Shown in pieces: positions 44,362-53,603 of a DNA stretch of 64,000 nucleotides. Positions within the stretch are counted from its first letter, which is position 1. The number at the start of each line of letters is the position of its first letter. Source of the DNA: Verrucomicrobiota bacterium (GTDB lineage Bacteria > Verrucomicrobiota > Verrucomicrobiia > Opitutales > UBA953); contig VHCL01000003.1 in NCBI GenBank assembly GCA_016871725.1, positions 59,714 through 123,713 on the forward strand, in the 5' to 3' direction. A program made the translations under genes and the position numbers. The notes beneath the pieces were generated by a model that saw only the letters and a program-made list of their open reading frames with translations, searched no databases and was not told the origin of the DNA.

Positions 44362-45147
44362 GTGGAATTCAATCTCAAGAAAATCATCAAGGCCCTCCTG
44401 TTCTCGACCTCCGAGGCGGTGTCCATCAAGGACATCCAGAAGGTCGTGCAGCGCTACCACGCCCAGGCCGCCGCCGAGAAGCAGCCGGACCTGCTGGAGG
44501 CCGCCGGCGAGCCCACGGTCCTGCCGGCCGGCCCGCCCGTCCAGGAAGTGATCCAGGACATCATCGACCAGGTGCCGACCCTGCTGACGGCCACCCAGAT
44601 CCGCGAGGCCGTCGACGCCCTCGAGGCCGAGATGCGCGACGCCAACGACGCCTGCCGCATCCTGCAGGGGCCGGAAGGCTTCCGGCTCGTGATCTCCCCG
44701 GCCTACGCCGACTGGGTCCGCCTGCTCCGCGGCGAACCTCGCCCGCAGCGCCTCAGCCCGGCGTCGCTCGAGACGCTCTCCATCGTCGCTTACCGCCAGC
44801 CGGTCACCCGCTCCGAGATGGAAGCCATCCGCGGCGTCTCCGTCGACAGCGCGCTGACCCGCCTGCTCGAGCTCGAGCTGGTCGCCGTGACCGGCCGCGC
44901 CGACCTGCCGGGCCGCCCGCTCCAGTACGGCACCACCGACAAGTTCCTCGACTTCACCGGCCTGCGCTCCCTCGGCGAACTCCCGGCTTCCGACGTCCTG
45001 TCGCCGGCGCAGATCTCGGAGTGGATCGCGCGCGCCACGACCCCGGTCGAAGTCGGCGACGCCGAGGTCGGCCTGCCGCTCGAAGACCAGTCCGCCGCCG
45101 CGGTCGCGACCGAACCGCCGCCCGCCCCCGAGACCCCCGGCGCATGA
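44362..45147 (+). CDS. scpB: Segregation and condensation protein B
   Basis: ScpB is the winged-helix kleisin partner of the SMC-ScpAB condensin complex. The 261-residue protein has IIKALLFSTSEAVSIKDI, then GFRLVISPAYADWV, LSIVAYRQPVTRSEMEAIRGVSVDSALTRLLE and YGTTDKFLDFTGL, the two winged helices. Between the first helix and the conserved ALEAEM segment lies an insertion of about 40 residues not usual in the family. No scpA is adjacent. The start is GTG (VEFNLKKI). The stop overlaps pheA by ATGA. Confidence 0.93.
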   Translation: MEFNLKKIIKALLFSTSEAVSIKDIQKVVQRYHAQAAAEKQPDLLEAAGEPTVLPAGPPVQEVIQDIIDQVPTLLTATQIREAVDALEAEMRDANDACRILQGPEGFRLVISPAYADWVRLLRGEPRPQRLSPASLETLSIVAYRQPVTRSEMEAIRGVSVDSALTRLLELELVAVTGRADLPGRPLQYGTTDKFLDFTGLRSLGELPASDVLSPAQISEWIARATTPVEVGDAEVGLPLEDQSAAAVATEPPPAPETPGA

Positions 45148-46211
45148 GCCTCGAAGACCATCGTCGCGAAGTCGACCGCATCGACCGGGAGATCCTCCGC
45201 CTGCTCGGCGAGCGCCTGCAGGTGGCCCGCGCCATCGGGGAGGCCAAGCTCAAGTCCGGCGCACCGGTCTACGCCCCGCAGCGCGAGGAGCAGCTCCTGC
45301 GCTCCATCACCGAGGCCGCCCCCTCCATCCCCGCTTCGGGGTTGCGCGCCGTCTACCGCGAGATCATCTCGCTCTCCATCGGCGCCCAGATGGCCAAGCC
45401 GGTCGCCTACCTCGGGCCGGAAGGCTCCTTCACCCAGCAGGCCCAGGTCCGCGCCTTCGGGACCAGCGTGCCCTCGCTGCCGTTGCGTGCCATCGGCGAC
45501 GTCTTCGCCGCCGTCGAGTCCGGCGAGGCCTCCTACGGCGTCGTCCCCGTCGAGAACTCCACCGAAGGCGTCGTCAGCCATTCGCTCGACCTCCTCGCGG
45601 AATCCGAACTCAAGGTCGTCGCGCAGGTCACGCTCTCGGTCGAACAGTGTCTCGTCGGCCAAGGTCCCCTCGATCAGGTGACCAAGGTGCTTTCGAAGGA
45701 CATCGCCCTCGCTCAGTGCCGCGGCTGGCTCTCCCGCCATCTTCCCGCGGCCGCGCTGGTCGAGACCGACAGCACCGCGGCCGCCGTCGAGCAGGTCGCG
45801 CGTTCGCCGCAGGGCCAGGCCGCCGTCGCTTCCGCCACCGCGGCCGAATCGCGCGGCGTCCCCGTCCTCGCCCGCGGCATCCAGGACCGGCGCGACAACG
45901 CCACCCGTTTCTTCGTCATCGCCAAGTCCGCCAACGCGGTCGGCGCCCCCGACGAGGTCACGAGCGTCGTACTCACGCTCAAGCACGAGCCCGGCGCCCT
46001 GCAAGGGGCCCTCGCGGCCTTCTCCGACCGCGGCATCAACCTCATCCGTATCGAGTCCCGCCCGAGCCACCGGCGCGCGTGGGAGTACCTGTTCTTCATC
46101 GATTTCCCGGGCCACTGGGAGACGCCGGCCGTCCAGGCGGCCGTCGGTGACCTCCGCCGCCGCTGCGAGGTCGTGAAATGGCTGGGGAGCTACCCGCAGA
46201 CCGCCGGATGA
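45144..46211 (+). CDS. pheA: Bifunctional chorismate mutase / prephenate dehydratase (P-protein)
   Basis: The 355-residue enzyme carries out two steps toward phenylalanine. Residues 1-85 form an AroQ chorismate mutase (VDRIDREILRLLGERLQVARAIGEAK). About 93-270 form prephenate dehydratase (YLGPEGSFTQQAQVRAFG, GVVPVENSTEGVVSHSLDLL, DNATRFFVI). About 283-350 is an ACT regulatory domain with the phenylalanine-binding ESRPSHRRAWEYLFFID. The ATG at 45144 overlaps scpB, and the stop overlaps the MCE gene (ATGA). Feedback inhibition by phenylalanine is expected for this family. Confidence 0.97.
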   Translation: MSLEDHRREVDRIDREILRLLGERLQVARAIGEAKLKSGAPVYAPQREEQLLRSITEAAPSIPASGLRAVYREIISLSIGAQMAKPVAYLGPEGSFTQQAQVRAFGTSVPSLPLRAIGDVFAAVESGEASYGVVPVENSTEGVVSHSLDLLAESELKVVAQVTLSVEQCLVGQGPLDQVTKVLSKDIALAQCRGWLSRHLPAAALVETDSTAAAVEQVARSPQGQAAVASATAAESRGVPVLARGIQDRRDNATRFFVIAKSANAVGAPDEVTSVVLTLKHEPGALQGALAAFSDRGINLIRIESRPSHRRAWEYLFFIDFPGHWETPAVQAAVGDLRRRCEVVKWLGSYPQTAG

Positions 46212-47146
46212 CCCGACGCGCGCTCGGCGGCCTGATGCTGACCGTGCTGCTCGCGGGAGTCCTGTGGTCCGCCTTCGCGTGGTGGCGGGCGTGGTCCGCC
46301 CCGCTCGTGCCTCTCGTCTTCCGTCCGCCTTATTCCGTCGAAGGCGTCGCCACCGGCACGCCCGTGCGCGTCAAGGGCGTCGTGGTGGGCCAGGTGGCCT
46401 CCGTCGGCCTCGACGTAGACGCGTCCGGCCGCCTGCGTCCGCTCTTGAACCTAAGCATCGATCCGGCCGCGCTCGAAGACCGGGGCTTCGCCGATCGCCT
46501 CCGGGGCGACCGGCTCGGCGAGGAAGTCGCCCGCGGGCTTCGCGCCCGGCTCATCACGGTCAACCCCGCCTCCGGCCTCCTGCAGGTCGAACTGGTCTGG
46601 GATCCCGCCGCGGCGCCGCCGCCGGCCGGCCTGCGGCGCGACGAGCTGCCCTCCGTGGCCGGCGCGGACGGTCGCCGGCTCGAGGGCTTCGTCGAACAGC
46701 TCGAGCGTCTGGCGCAGGCCGACCTCGTGGGCCTGGCCGCCGAACTCGACCGTGACCTCGACCGTTGGCTGACCGCGGCCGATCCGGCCCGCGCCGCCCG
46801 CTTCTCCGCCGACCTCGTCGCGCGCACCGCCGCCGTCCGCGACGCCACCGCCGCCGAGGTCCTCGGCGAACGCGCCCGGCGTTTCGCCGCCGCCTCCGAC
46901 CGGCTCCGCGCGACCGTCGAACAGGCGGAACGCGGACTCGAAGACGAGACGCTCGCCCTCCTGCAGGTCCGTCTCGCCGACGCGGCCGCCGCCCTCGCTT
47001 CCTTCGGCGCGGCCCTCGAAGGGTCGCAGACTGCCATGACCGCGGCCGCCGGCGATGTCACCGGCGTCCTCCGGGCGGTCTCCGCCGGCGCCCGGACCTG
47101 GAAGAAGAAGGCGGAAGGACTCACGACCGAGCCCCGTCCCCGCTGA
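46208..47146 (+). CDS. MCE/MlaD-domain membrane protein
   Basis: The 312-residue protein has one N-terminal transmembrane helix ([18 protein letters not shown]) and an MCE domain with [30 protein letters not shown], as in MlaD and PqiB, which carry lipids between membranes. The C-terminal half is Ala/Arg-rich and helical, probably coiled. Neither MlaE nor MlaF permease genes are nearby. The ATG at 46208 overlaps the pheA stop; the earlier ORF-track start overlaps pheA more and lacks support. Its coupling to amino acid biosynthesis is unusual. Confidence 0.82.
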   Translation: MTRRALGGLMLTVLLAGVLWSAFAWWRAWSAPLVPLVFRPPYSVEGVATGTPVRVKGVVVGQVASVGLDVDASGRLRPLLNLSIDPAALEDRGFADRLRGDRLGEEVARGLRARLITVNPASGLLQVELVWDPAAAPPPAGLRRDELPSVAGADGRRLEGFVEQLERLAQADLVGLAAELDRDLDRWLTAADPARAARFSADLVARTAAVRDATAAEVLGERARRFAAASDRLRATVEQAERGLEDETLALLQVRLADAAAALASFGAALEGSQTAMTAAAGDVTGVLRAVSAGARTWKKKAEGLTTEPRPR

Positions 47147-47204
47147 GGGAACAGGCTTGCGGCGGACCCCCGGAGCGGGGATAGGTGAGGGGCTTTTACC
47201 CGCC

Positions 47205-48707
47205 ATGGCCGACCCGACCGACAAGATGGAGTCCATCATCAACCTGTGCAAACGCCGCGGGTTCGTCTTCCCGTCCTCCGACATCTACGGCGGCTTCAAC
47301 GGCTTCTTCGATTACGGTCCCCTCGGCGTCGAACTGAAGAACAACATCAAGCAGGCCTGGTGGCAGGACTTCGTCCACCGCCGCGACGACATCGTCGGCC
47401 TCGATTCCTCGATCATCCACCATCCGACCACCTGGAAGGCCTCGGGCCATATCGACAACTTCACCGACCCGCTCGTGGACTGCAAGGAGTCCAAGATGCG
47501 CTACCGCGCCGACCAGCTCTTCTTCGCCCCGGTGCGCGTCGGCGGCGAGACCATCGGGTACGTCTCCGTCCTCGAAGACGACGGCATGCAGGCCAAGGCC
47601 GACGAGATGGCCAACGACCTGAAGCGCAAGCTCGCCAAGCAGGGCGCGCTCGAGCCCGTCGTGCTCAAGGACTACACCGAAGCCAGGCCCGAGGAGCATG
47701 CGCTCATCCCTTCGCCCGCCACGGGCAAGCCGGGTTCGCTCACGCCGCCTCGCTCGTTCAACATGATGTTCCAGACCTACGTCGGAGCCATGCAGGACGC
47801 CTCGGCCACCGCCTACCTCCGCCCGGAGACCGCGCAGGGCATCTTCATCAATTTCAAGAACGTCGTCGACACGGGCCGCGTGAAGCTGCCCTTCGGCATC
47901 GCCCAGGTCGGCAAGGCGTTCCGCAACGAGATCAACCCGCGCAACTTCATCTTCCGCTCCCGCGAGTTCGAGCAGATGGAGATCGAGTACTTCATCGCCC
48001 CGACCGCGGACTGGGCGGCCGCGCACAAGGACTGGATCGAGGGCTGCCTCGCCTGGTTCGAATCCATCGGCATCCCGCGCGCGAAGCTCTCCCTCTACCC
48101 GCACCCGACCGAGAAGCTCGCCCACTACTCGAAGGGCACCACGGACATCATGTTCGAATTCCCCTTCGGCGTGCAGGAGCTCCAGGGCGTCGCCGCCCGC
48201 GGCGACTTCGACCTCACCCAGCACAGCGAGGTCTCCGGCCAGAAGCTCGACTGGTTCGACGAGGCCGCCAAGGCCCGCTACATCCCCCACGTGATCGAGC
48301 CGTCCGTCGGCGTCGACCGCGTCTTCCTCGCGCTCCTCGCCACGGCCTACCATGAGGACGAGGTCGAGGGCGAGAAGCGCGTCGTGCTCCGCCTGCCGGC
48401 CCGCGTCGCCCCCTTCAAGGCCGCCGTCTTCCCGCTGGTGAAGAACAAGCCCGAGCTCGTCGCCCGCGCCGAGGCGCTCTACCGCCGCCTCAAGAAGCGC
48501 CACAACGTCTTCTACGACGCGGCCGGCGCCATCGGCCGCCGCTACCGCCGCCAGGACGAGATCGGCACGCCGTACGGCATCACCATCGACTTCGACACCG
48601 TCGAGAAGGGCGCCGGCGTCACGGTCCGCGACCGCGACACGCTGGAGCAGGTGCGCATGACCGAGGACGAGGTCGTCCGCTTCCTCGACGACAAGGTCAA
48701 CGGCTGA
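47205..48707 (+). CDS. glyS: Glycyl-tRNA synthetase (alpha2 type)
   Basis: The 500-residue class II synthetase is the single-chain type: [27 protein letters not shown], the motif 2 region [18 protein letters not shown] and [26 protein letters not shown], and [14 protein letters not shown] before an anticodon-binding domain (about 390-500). The ATG at 47205 follows the MCE gene by 58 bases. Its end overlaps the convergent MurU-AmgK gene by 11 bases. Confidence 0.97.
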   Translation: MADPTDKMESIINLCKRRGFVFPSSDIYGGFNGFFDYGPLGVELKNNIKQAWWQDFVHRRDDIVGLDSSIIHHPTTWKASGHIDNFTDPLVDCKESKMRYRADQLFFAPVRVGGETIGYVSVLEDDGMQAKADEMANDLKRKLAKQGALEPVVLKDYTEARPEEHALIPSPATGKPGSLTPPRSFNMMFQTYVGAMQDASATAYLRPETAQGIFINFKNVVDTGRVKLPFGIAQVGKAFRNEINPRNFIFRSREFEQMEIEYFIAPTADWAAAHKDWIEGCLAWFESIGIPRAKLSLYPHPTEKLAHYSKGTTDIMFEFPFGVQELQGVAARGDFDLTQHSEVSGQKLDWFDEAAKARYIPHVIEPSVGVDRVFLALLATAYHEDEVEGEKRVVLRLPARVAPFKAAVFPLVKNKPELVARAEALYRRLKKRHNVFYDAAGAIGRRYRRQDEIGTPYGITIDFDTVEKGAGVTVRDRDTLEQVRMTEDEVVRFLDDKVNG

Positions 48708-50388
48708 CCTTCGCGGGCGCGGCCGCGAGCTCTTCCGCCAGCCTGGCGAGCCGTCGCTTCCCGCAGAGGGAGGCGGCGACCGTCAGGTTGCGCAGGCCCT
48801 GCGGCAGGTGCGCGAGGTATTCCGGGCGGCCCTTCTTGTGGCCGAGGAAGCCGTAGGCGCCGCACGCCTGCAGGAGGCGCTGCGTCGCGGCGACGTGGAA
48901 GAGGTGCGAGAACTCGTCGCCGGAGCCTTTCCAGGCGGAGACTTCGCGCGCGTGGTCCTCGATCTCGATGCGCCAGAGGTCCATGTCCGTCCGCGTGAGG
49001 TAAGGGTCGAAGGCGAGCGCGGCGTAGTCGTAGAACATGCAGCCGTGGCGCAGGCCCTGGAGGTCGACGAGCCAGGCGGAGCCGTCGCGGACCATGATGT
49101 TCTGGGACTGGAAGTCGCGGTGGATCGTGACCACGGGCTGCCCCATGAGCTCCTTGGCCAGCGAGGCCATCTCGTCGGTGACGGCGCGGTCCGGCTTGCG
49201 GCCGCCGAGCGCGTTGTCCAGGAAGTACTGCCGCTCCCACTGGTAGAGGTTCGGGCCGAAGGCTTCCATGAGCGGCACGCCCGCGGTCGCGAAGGCGTCG
49301 ACGCCGTGGCGATGGATGGCCGCGACCTGTTCGAGCGCGGAGGCGACCGGCGCCCAGGGGAAGGCGCCCGCCTGGGCGAGGGACCAGAGGTCGGTGTCGC
49401 CGAGGTCTTCGAGCACGAGCACGCCCGCGTCCTTGTCCGCGGCCAGCACCTGCGGGACCTGCGCGCCGACCTGGTCGCGCAGCACCCGGGCGATGTCGCC
49501 GTAGAGCTGGTTCTCGGCGCGCGAATCGTCGTAGACGCAGAGCACGGCGGTCTCGCCGGTGGGCTTGCGCAGACGATGGAACCTGCGGCCCGAGCCGCCC
49601 TTGAGGACTTCGCCGCCGGCGGCGAGCTCGTAGCCGTGCGCCCGGGCCGCGTCGGCCGGCGCGATGGCGCCGCGCACGGGTCTCTCCAGCCGGGCCTTCA
49701 CGGACTGGTACTCCTCGACGGTGCCGAGGTCATGCCAGGTAGCCGAGCCGTCGAGGAAGCCTTGGATGCTGCCGGGGCGGGCCTGCGTGCGGCGGAGGAA
49801 ATGCTCGACGAGCGATTCGATCGTCGCGGGCACGCCCTGGGCGAAGGCCTTCGTGACGACGCAGATGCCGGTGTACTGGTAGGCCGGCTCCGAAGCGCCG
49901 AGGCGGTCGCGCAGGTCGGTCACGGCGCCTTCGTCGGTGACGCGGACGTTGCGGTTCGGCCCTTCCTCGCGGACCACCAGCGTGGCTTCGCCGCCGTTGG
50001 CGCGATGGTGGGCGACGGCTCCGGCGATGTCGCAGTCGGAGAGGATGTCGCCGTTCCAGACGACGAGGTCGAGGTCGTCCGGGCCGAGCAGGCCGGCGAC
50101 GTTGGCCAGCCCGCCGCCGGTCTCGAGCAGGACGGGCTCATGGACGAACCTCACTTCGGCCTCGCCGAAACGGCCGTCCGGGAAGGCCTGCGCCCACGCT
50201 TCCGGGCAGTGATGCGTGTTGATGAGGAACCGACGCGTGCCGGCGGCGCGGAGCTTCTCCATCGCCTGCAGGACCATCGGGCGGCCCGCGATCGGGAGCA
50301 GGGGCTTGGGCCGGTTTTCGGTGAGCGGCCGCAGACGCGTGCCGAGGCCGGCTCCGAGGAGGAAGGCGGTGCGGGGGAAATCAGGCAT
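48697..50388 (-). CDS. Fused MurNAc-1-phosphate uridylyltransferase / sugar kinase (MurU-AmgK-like)
   Basis: The 563-residue protein joins two enzymes. Residues 1-240 are a nucleotidyltransferase with [12 protein letters not shown] (12-23), the [12 protein letters not shown] segment and WNGDIL. Residues 240-555 are an aminoglycoside-phosphotransferase-type kinase with [21 protein letters not shown] (423-433) and the metal-binding VDLQG (441-445). In Pseudomonas the separate proteins AmgK and MurU phosphorylate MurNAc at C1 and convert it to UDP-MurNAc, recycling cell-wall sugar without MurA. The fused order here is MurU then AmgK. The pathway match is inference from family and pairing. The start overlaps the Fur-family gene by eight bases. 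Confidence 0.85.
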   Translation of the reverse strand: MPDFPRTAFLLGAGLGTRLRPLTENRPKPLLPIAGRPMVLQAMEKLRAAGTRRFLINTHHCPEAWAQAFPDGRFGEAEVRFVHEPVLLETGGGLANVAGLLGPDDLDLVVWNGDILSDCDIAGAVAHHRANGGEATLVVREEGPNRNVRVTDEGAVTDLRDRLGASEPAYQYTGICVVTKAFAQGVPATIESLVEHFLRRTQARPGSIQGFLDGSATWHDLGTVEEYQSVKARLERPVRGAIAPADAARAHGYELAAGGEVLKGGSGRRFHRLRKPTGETAVLCVYDDSRAENQLYGDIARVLRDQVGAQVPQVLAADKDAGVLVLEDLGDTDLWSLAQAGAFPWAPVASALEQVAAIHRHGVDAFATAGVPLMEAFGPNLYQWERQYFLDNALGGRKPDRAVTDEMASLAKELMGQPVVTIHRDFQSQNIMVRDGSAWLVDLQGLRHGCMFYDYAALAFDPYLTRTDMDLWRIEIEDHAREVSAWKGSGDEFSHLFHVAATQRLLQACGAYGFLGHKKGRPEYLAHLPQGLRNLTVAASLCGKRRLARLAEELAAAPAKVSR

Positions 50389-50857
50389 GGGAAGAGGCGG
50401 CGCAGCCGGGGCAGATGCCGTAGACTTCCATCACGTGCGTCAGCTCGCCGAAGCCCTTGGCCTTGGCGGCCGCCTCGAGGCGGGAGGAATCGCAGCCGGG
50501 CAGGCGCTCGATGCGTCCGCAGCGGCGGCAGATGACGTGATGGTGATGGTGACCCGGGGTGACGAGGGCGTAGAGGCTGCGGCCCCGCTCGAGGGGATGG
50601 CGTTGGACGATGCCGGCGTCGTCCATGGCGACGAGGCTCCGGTAGACGGTCACGAGGTCCAGCTTGTCGTCGCCGGCGGCCTCGTGGATCTGCTCGGCGC
50701 TGAGCGGGTGCTTCGCGGCCGCGAGGATCCGCAGCATCGTGAGGCGGGGAGAGGTGATCCGCATGGCCTTCTCCTTCATCCGCTGAAGGGCGGTCTCGAC
50801 GCGGTCGCCGGAGCCCGCCCCGCAGCAATCTTCGTCGTGGCGGTGGCCGGGGGACAT
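50381..50857 (-). CDS. Fur-family metal-responsive regulator
   Basis: The 158-residue protein has the Fur winged helix ([38 protein letters not shown], then [19 protein letters not shown]) and the dimerization domain with [22 protein letters not shown] and a C-terminal CPGC, a structural zinc site of four cysteines. The N-terminal tail [15 protein letters not shown] adds extra His/Cys residues. Zur-like zinc regulation is plausible, but Fur or PerR cannot be excluded. I chose the ATG at 50857; the longer ORF extends into the metX promoter gap. It is cotranscribed with the MurU-AmgK gene. Confidence 0.9.
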   Translation of the reverse strand: MSPGHRHDEDCCGAGSGDRVETALQRMKEKAMRITSPRLTMLRILAAAKHPLSAEQIHEAAGDDKLDLVTVYRSLVAMDDAGIVQRHPLERGRSLYALVTPGHHHHHVICRRCGRIERLPGCDSSRLEAAAKAKGFGELTHVMEVYGICPGCAASSHA

Positions 50858-50874
50858 GACCGCCAAGGTTTGGG

Positions 50875-50889
50875 CTCGTTTATGACGAG
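50875..50889. promoter_or_regulatory. Candidate operator in the fur/metX divergent gap
   Basis: CTCGT-TTATG-ACGAG is a perfect 5-bp inverted repeat in the AT-richest part of the 88-base gap, 18 bases before the Fur-family ATG. It could be an autoregulatory site. It does not resemble the classic Fur or Zur box closely. Confidence 0.25.
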
Positions 50890-50945
50890 GCAACAACGAA
50901 TGGCCACTTGCCTCCCGCCCGGGTCTGGCTTGGCTGGATGCGTCC

Positions 50946-52070
50946 ATGTCCGACTGTCCGGCCCAACCGACCTCACCCCGCGAGCTCTGCCCAGTCGCCT
51001 GGCGGGATCTCGTGTCCGCGGAGCCTTTCCCGCTGGAGCTCGGCGGCGAGCTGCCCGGCCTGACCTTGCGCTACGAGACCTATGGCACGCTGCTGCCGGA
51101 CAAGTCCAACGCGATCCTCGTCCCGCACGCCCTGAGCGGCGACCATCACGTCGCCGGCCGCTACGCGCCCTCCGACCGCAAGCCGGGCTGGTGGGACTGC
51201 TTCGTCGGCCCGGGCAAGGCCATCGACACCGACCGTTTCTTCGTCATCGGGGTGAACTGCGTCGGCGGATGCCAAGGTTCGACCGGCCCGCTGTCGACCG
51301 ACCCCCGCACGGGCCGCCCCTACGGCGGTTTCTTCCCCGAGATCACCTTGGGCGACATCGTCCGGGCCCAGCGCCTCGTGGTCCGTCACCTCGGCATCAG
51401 CCGCCTCCACGCGGTCGTCGGCGGTTCGATGGGCGGCATGCAGGCGCTCCTCTGGTGCGCCGATTATCCCTCCGAGGTCGGGCGGATCGCCGTCCTGGCC
51501 GCCGGCCTGAGCCAGTCGCCGATGGCGATCGCCCTCAACGCCGTCTCGCGCGCCTGCGTGGAGCGCGACCCGCATTTCCGCGGCGGACATTACGCGCCCG
51601 GCGAAGGGCCCGACTCGGGCCTGGCCGTGGGCCGCATGCTCGCGCACATCAGCTACCTCTCGCCCGCTTCCTTCGAGCAGAAGTTCGGCCGCGCCAAGGT
51701 GCCCGGCGCCGCCGCGGGTGACCCCGTCCACTGGCAGGTGGAGAGCTACCTCGAGCACCAAGGCGCCTCCTTCGTGCGGCGTTTCGACGCCAACAGCTGG
51801 CTGCGCATCACCCGCGCGGTGGACCGCTTCGACCTGACCGCCCGCGCCGCGGCCGGCAAGCTCTTCGCGCCCGACAGTCCCGAGGTCCTCGCCGTCGGCT
51901 TCTCGAGCGACTGGCTGTACCCGACGAGCGAGCTGCGCATGCTCCTCGCCGCCGCCACGGCGGTCGGCGTCAACGCCGCCTACCATGAGGTCGTCACGGA
52001 CGCCGGTCACGACGGCTTCCTGCTGCCCGACACCGGGCTCGCGGTCCGCCTCCACGCCTTCCTGGGCTGA
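50946..52070 (+). CDS. metX: Homoserine O-acetyltransferase
   Basis: MetX acetylates homoserine from acetyl-CoA, the entry to methionine synthesis. The 374-residue alpha/beta-hydrolase has the oxyanion segment ALSGDHHVAG, the nucleophile GGSMGGMQAL, the aspartate in FSSDWLYP and the histidine in GHDGFLL. NCVGGCQGSTGP is also conserved. No SAM riboswitch is visible in the short upstream gap. The stop codon abuts the convergent cls stop (TGATCA). Confidence 0.95.
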   Translation: MSDCPAQPTSPRELCPVAWRDLVSAEPFPLELGGELPGLTLRYETYGTLLPDKSNAILVPHALSGDHHVAGRYAPSDRKPGWWDCFVGPGKAIDTDRFFVIGVNCVGGCQGSTGPLSTDPRTGRPYGGFFPEITLGDIVRAQRLVVRHLGISRLHAVVGGSMGGMQALLWCADYPSEVGRIAVLAAGLSQSPMAIALNAVSRACVERDPHFRGGHYAPGEGPDSGLAVGRMLAHISYLSPASFEQKFGRAKVPGAAAGDPVHWQVESYLEHQGASFVRRFDANSWLRITRAVDRFDLTARAAAGKLFAPDSPEVLAVGFSSDWLYPTSELRMLLAAATAVGVNAAYHEVVTDAGHDGFLLPDTGLAVRLHAFLG

Positions 52071-53516
52071 TCAGAGCAGCGGCGCGATCACGTGCGAGAC
52101 CGTCTCGACGGTCCGGCCGAGCCATGTCCGGCTGCGGCGGTAAAGGTCCTCGGTATAGCGCGTGGATTCCTGCTCCCAGCCGGCGATGAGGGCGCCGACC
52201 TCGGCGATCGTCCCCGGGTCGCGCACCACCGCCCCGATCTCGTAGTTCAGGAACAGCGAGCGCATGTCGAGGTTGGCCGAGCCGACCACGAGGTGCTCGC
52301 CGTCGACCACCACCAGCTTGGCGTGGAGGACGTCGGGCTTGAAGAAGAGGATCTCGGCGCCGGCCTCCTTCAGCTCGCGCAGGTACCAGCGGCGGGCGAA
52401 GTCCAGGAGGCGATGGTCGGAGCGGCGCGGCACCAGGATCTTCACGTGGCGGCCGGCGCGGGCGGCGGTGGCCAGCAGGGTGAACAGGGTCTGGTCCGGG
52501 ACGAAGTAGGGCGTGACGACCGTGATGGATTCCCGGCATTCGGAGAACAGCTTCACGTAGGCGTCCCAGAGCGGGTCTTCCTCGCAGTCGGGGCCCGAGG
52601 CGATGACCTCGACCCGGGCCGCGCCGACGTGCGGCGAGCGTTCGCGCAGGGCGGTCGCGAACGTCATCGGATTCTCGTCGGTGGCCTGGCACCAGTCGGC
52701 GATGAAGACGCTTTCGAGCGCCGCCGCGGTCGGGCCTTCGATCAGGAAGGAGCAGTCGCGGAAACGGCGGTTCGACGGCGTCCCGCCCATGTAGCGCAGG
52801 CCGAGGTTCTGGCCGCCGATGATGGCCGCGCGTCCGTCGAAGACGGCGAGTTTGCGGTGGTTGCGCCAGTTGGCCGAACCTTTGCCGCGCATGGGCAGGG
52901 CGGGGTTGAAGCGCGCGATCTCGCCGCCGGCCCGGCGGAGCGGCCGGCACAGGCGGAGCGGGATGCCGAAGCTGCCGATGGCGTCGACGAGGAGCCGCAC
53001 CTCGACGCCCGCCCGCGCGCGCTCGGCCAGCAGCCGGATCAGTTCCCGGCCGATCGCGTCGTCGCTCAGGATGTAGGTCGCGACGCTGATCCGGCGCTGC
53101 GCCCCGCGGATCTGCGCGCGCAGGGCCTCGAGCGTGTCGCGGCCGTGCCGGTCGCCGAGCAGCCGCACGCGGTTGCCGCCGAAGTCGGGCGCGTCGCACA
53201 GGCGCCAGGCCACGCGGTTGACCTCCTTCTTGGCGGCCGCGAGGGCGACGTGCTTGCGCCCCCCGAAGACGAAGAGCAGCAAGGCCGTCGGCACGGGGAA
53301 GAACCAGGCGAGCGGGCCCCAGAGGAGGAGGTAGGCGGGCGAGATCCGGGCGCGCAGGACGCGCAGCAGCACGTACACCTTGCACCCGACCGCGATGGCC
53401 AGCATCAGGTCCGGCGGGAGGAGGCCCGCCGCCTCCGCGCCGAGGACGACGGCCGCGGCCGCCAGCGCGAGCGTCGTGCTGCGGGTCAGCCGGCCGTATC
53501 CTTTGAACGGGACCAT
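52071..53516 (-). CDS. Phospholipase D-family cardiolipin synthase
   Basis: The 481-residue protein has two N-terminal transmembrane helices (about 13-58) and two HKD motifs, HRKLAVFDGRAAIIGGQN and HAKLVVVDGEHLVVGSANLD, of the phospholipase D superfamily. This is the plan of ClsA, which condenses two phosphatidylglycerols to cardiolipin. The membrane part contains AYLLLWGPLAWFFPVPTALLLF, like ClsA. Other lipid-modifying PLD enzymes remain possible. Confidence 0.88.
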   Translation of the reverse strand: MVPFKGYGRLTRSTTLALAAAAVVLGAEAAGLLPPDLMLAIAVGCKVYVLLRVLRARISPAYLLLWGPLAWFFPVPTALLLFVFGGRKHVALAAAKKEVNRVAWRLCDAPDFGGNRVRLLGDRHGRDTLEALRAQIRGAQRRISVATYILSDDAIGRELIRLLAERARAGVEVRLLVDAIGSFGIPLRLCRPLRRAGGEIARFNPALPMRGKGSANWRNHRKLAVFDGRAAIIGGQNLGLRYMGGTPSNRRFRDCSFLIEGPTAAALESVFIADWCQATDENPMTFATALRERSPHVGAARVEVIASGPDCEEDPLWDAYVKLFSECRESITVVTPYFVPDQTLFTLLATAARAGRHVKILVPRRSDHRLLDFARRWYLRELKEAGAEILFFKPDVLHAKLVVVDGEHLVVGSANLDMRSLFLNYEIGAVVRDPGTIAEVGALIAGWEQESTRYTEDLYRRSRTWLGRTVETVSHVIAPLL

Positions 53517-53551
53517 GCCCCGAACCTAGCCGCTCGCCGGCCTATGGGCAC

Positions 53552-53579
53552 AAAAAAAGACCCCGGTCGCCCGGGGTCT
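53552..53579 (-). terminator. Rho-independent terminator of rpsA
   Basis: On the minus strand AGACCCCGG-GCGA-CCGGGGTCT is followed by TTTTTTT. The 9-bp stem with a GCGA (GNRA) tetraloop and seven-T tract is the most canonical terminator in the window, about 25 bases after the rpsA stop. Confidence 0.93.
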
Positions 53580-53603
53580 GTTCTGGGTCCTGGCGGACGA
53601 GGC

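Noticed and set aside
50858-50945. SAM riboswitch upstream of metX
   Set aside because: The gap is only 88 bases and shows no SAM-I, SAM-II or SAH riboswitch-like helices I can recognise.
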